A DNA stretch of 48,064 nucleotides from Salirhabdus euzebyi. GTDB taxonomy: Bacteria > Bacillota > Bacilli > Bacillales > Alkalibacillaceae. Shown piece after piece: positions 43,617 through 48,064 of this stretch (position 1 is its first letter; every line of letters starts with the position of its first letter). The DNA is taken from positions 1-48,064 of the forward strand of contig NZ_JACHGH010000018.1 of NCBI RefSeq assembly GCF_014207435.1, in the 5' to 3' direction. The notes under the pieces were generated by a model, which had not been told where the DNA came from, made no database searches, and saw only the letters and a list, made by a program, of their open reading frames with translations. The translations under genes were made by a program, and so were the position numbers.

Positions 43617-43740
43617 TGATAAAGTGAGACTCCAATCAGTGAAGTTTTCCTTCCCTCACTGATTGGATGTGAAACTTATCGGGGTGTTAACGTCCATTAC
43701 CGCCACACTTAGACAACCTTGAATTCTCCGGTCTCACAGT
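43617..43740 (+). ncRNA. Structured multi-stem intergenic element upstream of coaA
   Basis: An outer helix GTGAGAC (43624-43630)/GTCTCAC (43731-43737) closes a region holding a perfect 12-bp hairpin TCCAATCAGTGA (43631-43642)/TCACTGATTGGA (43656-43667) with a 13-base loop, and a second weak stem (GGTGT near 43683 with ACAC near 43704). Such a closed multi-branch fold is typical of structured RNA or a mobile palindromic element. It lies 55 bases before coaA on the same strand. No reading frame fits. Whether it is transcribed with coaA is unknown. Confidence 0.5.
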
Positions 43741-43794
43741 GGGTGTGTTTATGGAAAAATTACTCCGGGATAAAACTAAAAAACGAGGTTCATC

Positions 43795-44733
43795 ATGGAA
43801 AAATATTCGCCGTACATGACATTTACAAAAGAAGAATGGGCAAAATTACGATTTAATACACCCATGACCTTAACAAAAGAAGAAATTAACGAACTACAAG
43901 GGGTAAACGAGCAGCTATCTATGGCGGTAGTCTCCAATGTTTATTTACCGTTAACACGTTTAATCAACCTTTATATAACAGCTTCTCAGCAACTACATAC
44001 TGTTTCGGACACTTTTTTAGGAAAAAACACCTCAAAAGTACCTTACATCATCGGTCTTGCAGGAAGTGTTGCTGCTGGTAAAAGTACAGCTGCTAGAATT
44101 ATACAAGCTTTGCTGTCAAAATGGCCGAATCATCCTAAAGTGGAAATCATTACAACAGACGGATATCTTTATCCGAACGCTGTTTTAGAAAGCAAAGGAC
44201 TCATGAATAAAAAGGGGTTTCCTGAAAGCTATAATACGAAGGCACTTGTCGATTGTTTAGCAAAGCTAAAGTCAGGTGCAAAAGAAGTCCGTGTCCCGGT
44301 ATACTCTCATTTACAATACGATATATTGCCTGGGCAATATAAGATAATCAATAAACCGGACATCGTGATTGTAGAGGGGATTAACGTTTTACAAACCCCA
44401 AAATTGGAAGGAAATACACTTCCTAGTATTTTTGTTTCCGATTTTTTTGATTTATCTATTTATGTAGATGCCAATGAAACAGACCTGTTACGCTGGTACG
44501 TTGAAAGATTTAAAAAGCTGAGAGGTACTGCTTTTAATGATCCTAATTCTTATTTTAAACGTTATGCAAACTTAAGTGATGAGGAAGCAGTAAAAACAGC
44601 AACTAGTATTTGGAATAATATTAACCAAATAAATTTAAAGAAAAACATCGAGCCAACCAAAAATCGAGCAGATATCATTTTAAAGAAAGAGCTAGATCAT
44701 GAAATCACAACGATAAATTTGAGGAAACTGTAA
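43795..44733 (+). CDS. coaA: Pantothenate kinase, type I (CoaA)
   Basis: A 312-residue P-loop kinase: GLAGSVAAGKST (Walker A, 87-98), ITTDGYLYPN (catalytic Asp, about 124), VYSHLQYDILPG and IVEGINVLQ. It phosphorylates pantothenate in the first step of coenzyme A synthesis; the type I enzyme is feedback inhibited by CoA. Many Bacillus use type III CoaX in addition or instead. AACGAGGTTC precedes the ATG. Monocistronic with its own terminator. Confidence 0.95.
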   Translation: MEKYSPYMTFTKEEWAKLRFNTPMTLTKEEINELQGVNEQLSMAVVSNVYLPLTRLINLYITASQQLHTVSDTFLGKNTSKVPYIIGLAGSVAAGKSTAARIIQALLSKWPNHPKVEIITTDGYLYPNAVLESKGLMNKKGFPESYNTKALVDCLAKLKSGAKEVRVPVYSHLQYDILPGQYKIINKPDIVIVEGINVLQTPKLEGNTLPSIFVSDFFDLSIYVDANETDLLRWYVERFKKLRGTAFNDPNSYFKRYANLSDEEAVKTATSIWNNINQINLKKNIEPTKNRADIILKKELDHEITTINLRKL

Positions 44734-44735
44734 AG

Positions 44736-44760
44736 AGCTTGGATCTTCCAAGCTTTTTTT
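44736..44760 (+). terminator. Terminator of coaA
   Basis: Stem AGCTTGG/CCAAGCT followed by TTTTTTT, two bases after the stop codon. Confidence 0.9.
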
Positions 44761-44823
44761 ATGGATAAAATCGGAAGAAAAATAAACTACCTTGAAAAAT
44801 AATGTTGAGCAACATATGCATTC

Positions 44824-44849
44824 CCCACCAATCCTCGGTGGGCTTTTTT
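44824..44849 (+). terminator. Second terminator downstream of coaA
   Basis: Stem CCCACC/GGTGGG with a 7-base loop followed by CTTTTTT, 64 bases after the first terminator. No gene lies between the two, so it either backs up the first or ends a short RNA. Confidence 0.7.
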
Positions 44850-44972
44850 AATTCCCTTTTAAGAGGAAAGAAATCTACTATTCTTAAGAAAAAATTAAGA
44901 AAATAAATAGAGTAAATTTTCCTATTATCAAGTATACTTAACGTCGAATTGTATAGGAAAGAAGGTAAAGGA

Positions 44973-45665
44973 ATGAAAGACGTCACTGTTTTGGTTGTGG
45001 ATGACGAAAAAGAAATTCGTGATGCGATTGAAATTTATTTGCGGAATGAAGGTATGCATGTTGTGAAAGCCAAAGATGGGATAGAAGCAATGGAATTTCT
45101 AGATAAGTTTGATGTCCAATTAATTATTTTAGACGTCATGATGCCTCGCCAGGACGGGATTGCAACAACTTTTCAAATAAGGAAGGATAAAAGAATACCC
45201 ATTATTATTCTCAGTGCAAAAGCAGAAAATACAGATAAAATATTAGGTCTGCAAATTGGGGCTGATGATTACATAACTAAGCCCTTTAATCCACTAGAGT
45301 TGATTGCTAGAGTAAAATCTCAAATTAGAAGATATGTAGAATTTGGGGTACCCATTAAACAAGAGAATACGATTCAATTAAACGGGCTCCTATTAGATCA
45401 AGATGGTAAACACATTGTTGTAAATGGAGATATGGTAAAGCTTACCCCTATCGAATATAAAATTGTAGAATTATTAATGCTTCATCCTGGGCGGGTTTTT
45501 TCAATTGACGAAATTTACGAACGGGTATGGAAAGAACCTGGCTTTAACGCTGAAAACACGGTGGCAGTCCATATTCGAAAAATTCGCGAAAAAATTGAAA
45601 TTGACCCTAAAAACCCAAATTATTTAAAGGTGGTGTGGGGAATTGGGTATAAAATGGAAAAGTAA
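44973..45665 (+). CDS. OmpR-family response regulator of an orphan two-component system
   Basis: A 230-residue regulator: receiver domain about 1-118 with Asp10-Asp11, phospho-acceptor Asp54 (LIILDVMMPRQDG) and DDYITKPF, then a winged-helix DNA-binding domain ending VWGIGYKMEK. It is of the VanR/PhoP type by sequence. I chose the ATG at 44973 (AAGG 7 bases upstream); an ATG at 44949 has no site. The downstream kinase gene overlaps its end by 23 bases. Target genes unknown. Confidence 0.88.
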   Translation: MKDVTVLVVDDEKEIRDAIEIYLRNEGMHVVKAKDGIEAMEFLDKFDVQLIILDVMMPRQDGIATTFQIRKDKRIPIIILSAKAENTDKILGLQIGADDYITKPFNPLELIARVKSQIRRYVEFGVPIKQENTIQLNGLLLDQDGKHIVVNGDMVKLTPIEYKIVELLMLHPGRVFSIDEIYERVWKEPGFNAENTVAVHIRKIREKIEIDPKNPNYLKVVWGIGYKMEK

Positions 45666-47832
45666 AAAAATCATTATCATTGCATGTATCCTATTCTCTT
45701 ATGGACTTAGTGGAATTGGCTCTTTCTTTCTTAAAAGTGACGACTATTTAAACGAAGGTTATTTCTATACAGACGGTGGCATGAGTGATTTTAACATTTT
45801 CCTCCATCTTTTAGCAGGTAAATTACTTGATTTCACAAAGGAGGAGGCAGTAAACACCGTTTCCGTAAAGGATTATGAACTCCAAGACTACCGAATCCAG
45901 TTTGATCTAACTAACCAACTTGAATATATAAACGATGACTATCAATATCGTATCGAAGAGGCAAAAACAATTGGTGATGATCAGGCAATGACAGATTTAC
46001 AAATTGAAAGAGATAATAAAATCCTTGAGTTTGAACGAATGATAAACGAAGATGACTATCTTCGAGAAAAAATAATGAAGGATAAACTACAAGAAATAGA
46101 GCAATTTTATGATAATTTAGAAAAAAATCAAGATGAATTTGTGAAATTTGAAAATATCATTAAGTATAAACTACGAAATACGGAAAGTGGAAAACTATAT
46201 ACTAATGTTAATGAGAATCGAGAAGGTTCTTTGCTGGAGCAAGTAGATGAAAAAAAAGTGGTTTACGCGAAAGAATACCCTGCACCAAAAAACGGATTAC
46301 TAAATACTACTTATGATTTATCCCCGGCTTTAGAATTTGCTAGTGGTAGCTTTGAAGGAGAAATAGTGGTTGTAGGAACCGTCCCTGAAATTAACACCAT
46401 TTTCCCTAATTATGGGATTTTCAAAACGAATCAAAAAACATTTTTTATCCATGTCATTAGTGGTATACTTTCATTTCTCATCAGTTTATTTTTGTTTAAA
46501 AAGGGATTACCTTTCCAGCAAACCAAAAGAAAATCATTTTTCCCAATTGATATTTCTATTGGCTTGTTGTTTCTAATAAGTGGTATTTCCTTACACTTGT
46601 TATACCAGACGAGCAATTTTGGTTATGGTCTACTCCGCTATATGCGAGCAGCAAATTATTTTATTATATTTGAATTTATTCCTATGATGCTTCTCGTCAG
46701 TATATCATTACTATTAGGAATAAAGATTGTAAGTAGATTGAAAAATTTCGGACGACTAGAATGGCAAAACAGTTTTTTAAATAAAGTTATCCAGACAATC
46801 AAAACAGTGATACGTATGAAGGGCTTTGCTTTTCAAATCATCCTATTGGTCTTCATCGTGTTTATTCTTGCTATTGGCCCTATTGCGGCTTATTCAATGG
46901 AAACGTACAATTGGACAATTGCACTGTTTTATTTTTTCTTTTTTATTATTGGTGTAGTCCCACTACTAGTTATATTTATCAGACAATCTAAAGATCTTTC
47001 AAACATTATTCACCACACTTCTCATTTGGTGAAAGGAAACTTAGATAATGATCTGTATCTTAAAGATAAATCACCTTTATCTAAACTGGCTCAGAACATT
47101 AATACATTAAAACAAGGTGTTATCGAATCGTTGAGTGAACAGGCGAAAAGCGAGAGATTGAAAACAGAGCTTATCACCAATGTTAGTCATGACTTACGTA
47201 CACCTTTAACCTCCATTATTACTTACACAAAGTTACTGCAAGATGGAAATTTAACAGAGAACGAGAGCAAGGAGTTTTTAGCAATTATTGACCGGAAGTC
47301 GAAGCGACTTAACGTCCTAATTAATGACCTTTTTGAAGCATCAAAGATGGCGAGTGGAAATATTGAATTAAATAAAGAAACTGTTGATTTAATTCAATTA
47401 ATGAATCAAGCACTTGCAGAAGAAGATATAAGTCAGGCACCACTACACTTTCGAGTCACTAGTCCTGATACTCCTATTTATGCTCATGTTGATGGTCAAC
47501 GACTATGGAGAGTTTTCGATAATATTATCAATAATATTCTTAAGTACGCTTTAGAAAACACAAGAGTTTACATCACCGTATTACCAACCGATAGCGAAGT
47601 AACGTTTACATTTAAAAATGTGTCAAAGTATGAACTGAATGAAAATGCTGAAGAATTAACAGAAAGATTTAAGCGAGGAGATAAGTCCCGAAGTACAGAA
47701 GGTTCTGGCCTTGGTCTAGCCATTGCAAAATCGATTGTAGATTTACACAACGGGACCTTCGACATTGAAGTAGACGGAGACTTATTCAAATTAAAAGTTA
47801 CACTACCTACCATTAAGAAGGATTTGTCATAA
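45643..47832 (+). CDS. Large multi-pass sensor histidine kinase
   Basis: A 729-residue kinase. Helix about 8-28, then an extracytoplasmic domain of about 235 residues with a coiled-coil-like stretch (about 95-175), then about five helices (266-286, 303-321, 337-362, 395-415, 424-446), a linker and HisKA with His516 (ITNVSHDLRTPLTSI), N-box IINNILKYALE and G-box GSGLGLAIAKSI. No HAMP is obvious. It starts with TTG inside the regulator gene. The signal is unknown; VanS-like kinases are usually smaller. A terminator follows. Confidence 0.88.
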   Translation: MGIKWKSKKIIIIACILFSYGLSGIGSFFLKSDDYLNEGYFYTDGGMSDFNIFLHLLAGKLLDFTKEEAVNTVSVKDYELQDYRIQFDLTNQLEYINDDYQYRIEEAKTIGDDQAMTDLQIERDNKILEFERMINEDDYLREKIMKDKLQEIEQFYDNLEKNQDEFVKFENIIKYKLRNTESGKLYTNVNENREGSLLEQVDEKKVVYAKEYPAPKNGLLNTTYDLSPALEFASGSFEGEIVVVGTVPEINTIFPNYGIFKTNQKTFFIHVISGILSFLISLFLFKKGLPFQQTKRKSFFPIDISIGLLFLISGISLHLLYQTSNFGYGLLRYMRAANYFIIFEFIPMMLLVSISLLLGIKIVSRLKNFGRLEWQNSFLNKVIQTIKTVIRMKGFAFQIILLVFIVFILAIGPIAAYSMETYNWTIALFYFFFFIIGVVPLLVIFIRQSKDLSNIIHHTSHLVKGNLDNDLYLKDKSPLSKLAQNINTLKQGVIESLSEQAKSERLKTELITNVSHDLRTPLTSIITYTKLLQDGNLTENESKEFLAIIDRKSKRLNVLINDLFEASKMASGNIELNKETVDLIQLMNQALAEEDISQAPLHFRVTSPDTPIYAHVDGQRLWRVFDNIINNILKYALENTRVYITVLPTDSEVTFTFKNVSKYELNENAEELTERFKRGDKSRSTEGSGLGLAIAKSIVDLHNGTFDIEVDGDLFKLKVTLPTIKKDLS

Positions 47833-47834
47833 TA

Positions 47835-47870
47835 AAAAATGCTCAGAATATAATCTGAGCATTTTTTTAA
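47835..47870 (+). terminator. Terminator of the orphan two-component operon
   Basis: Stem AATGCTCAGA/TCTGAGCATT followed by TTTTTTT, directly after the kinase stop codon. Confidence 0.92.
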
Positions 47871-47911
47871 CTAGGTCCTTATCTTAAAACTGTTGTCATT
47901 TATATCACAGT

Positions 47912-48064
47912 TGATAGAAACTGCGACGTAATTTAATGTGTCAGAATTCCACCGCTACGGAAATACACTACGCGCACCTTTGGCTCGCGCTGTCTCGTAG
48001 GAGTCTACGTGTATTTCCTTCCTTAGCATGTGCTTATCTTTAATGTACAGATGAATTTGGAAAA
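47912..48064. repeat. Inverted-repeat (MITE-like) element, copy 2, cut by the window end
   Basis: Starts with TGATAGAAACTGCGACGTAA, the same as the right end of copy 1 read on the other strand (26260-26280) and sharing AAACTGCGACGTAATT with the left end of copy 1. It has the inner 10-bp inverted repeat GGAAATACAC (47959-47968)/GTGTATTTCC (48009-48018) and shared blocks CGCGCACCTT, GCTGTC and AGGAGTCTA. Compared with copy 1 it lacks about 50 bases inside the hairpin loop. The right end is beyond the window. Confidence 0.72.

Noticed and set aside
43617-43740. Known riboswitch before coaA
   Set aside because: I could not match it to any riboswitch class I know (FMN, lysine, SAM, purine, TPP, glycine); kept only as an unassigned structured element.

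Overview
The window is a 48 kb chromosomal segment of a low-GC, aerobic, endospore-forming Bacillaceae species. Its backbone follows the Bacillus subtilis sigX-res-spm-scp-lysA-spoVA-spoIIA-deoB-fur-nudF gene order almost gene for gene, so most functional calls rest on both family motifs and synteny. No plasmid, phage or CRISPR locus, tRNA or rRNA is seen, and no insertion sequence with a transposase.

Layout. 1-9.4 kb (minus strand): an XRE regulator, the ECF pair sigX-rsiX, the redox two-component system resDE, the cytochrome c maturation genes resABC, and rluB. 9.5-15.2 kb (minus): the spore-cortex genes dacB-spmA-spmB, a long-form superoxide dismutase, ypuI, an unknown gene and scpAB for chromosome condensation. 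15.3-17.9 kb: a tiny YjcZ-family spore peptide behind a strong candidate sigma-K promoter, ypuF, ribT without any rib biosynthesis genes, a 28-codon membrane peptide, a minimal M50-like protease and ppiB. 18.1-25.8 kb (minus): lysA, a six-gene spoVA operon (spoVAEa absent) behind a near-ideal sigma-G promoter, and spoIIAA-spoIIAB-sigF behind a sigma-H-like promoter. 25.8-31.1 kb: a 288-bp inverted-repeat element separating dacF from spoIIAA, then dacF, pdp, punA and deoB (nucleoside salvage). 31.2-35.7 kb (minus): xerD, yqzK, fur (with PerR-box-like operator and consensus sigma-A promoter), spoIIM, an endonuclease Q homologue and nudF. 35.9-48.1 kb is more variable: an aldo/keto reductase, an alpha/beta hydrolase, an exported two-domain protein, a GNAT-oxidoreductase pair, a multi-hairpin repeat, a second ECF sigma/anti-sigma pair, the SOS polymerase uvrX with a LexA box, a small membrane protein, a structured intergenic element just before coaA, coaA, and an uncharacterised response regulator/large multi-pass histidine kinase pair, ending in a second copy of the inverted-repeat element.

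Together the genes cover three linked programmes: respiratory/redox control (ResDE, ResABC, Fur/PerR, SOD), sporulation in time order (sigma-H: spoIIA; sigma-F: dacF; sigma-E: dacB-spmAB; sigma-G: spoVA; sigma-K: yjcZ), and housekeeping. The parts I would look at as least described are the non-coding repeats (two copies of an inverted-repeat element whose inner hairpin changes compensatorily, the multi-hairpin repeat at 40.3 kb, the closed multi-stem element before coaA), the small peptides, and the orphan two-component and ECF systems. I did not find a convincing new defence or biosynthetic system.
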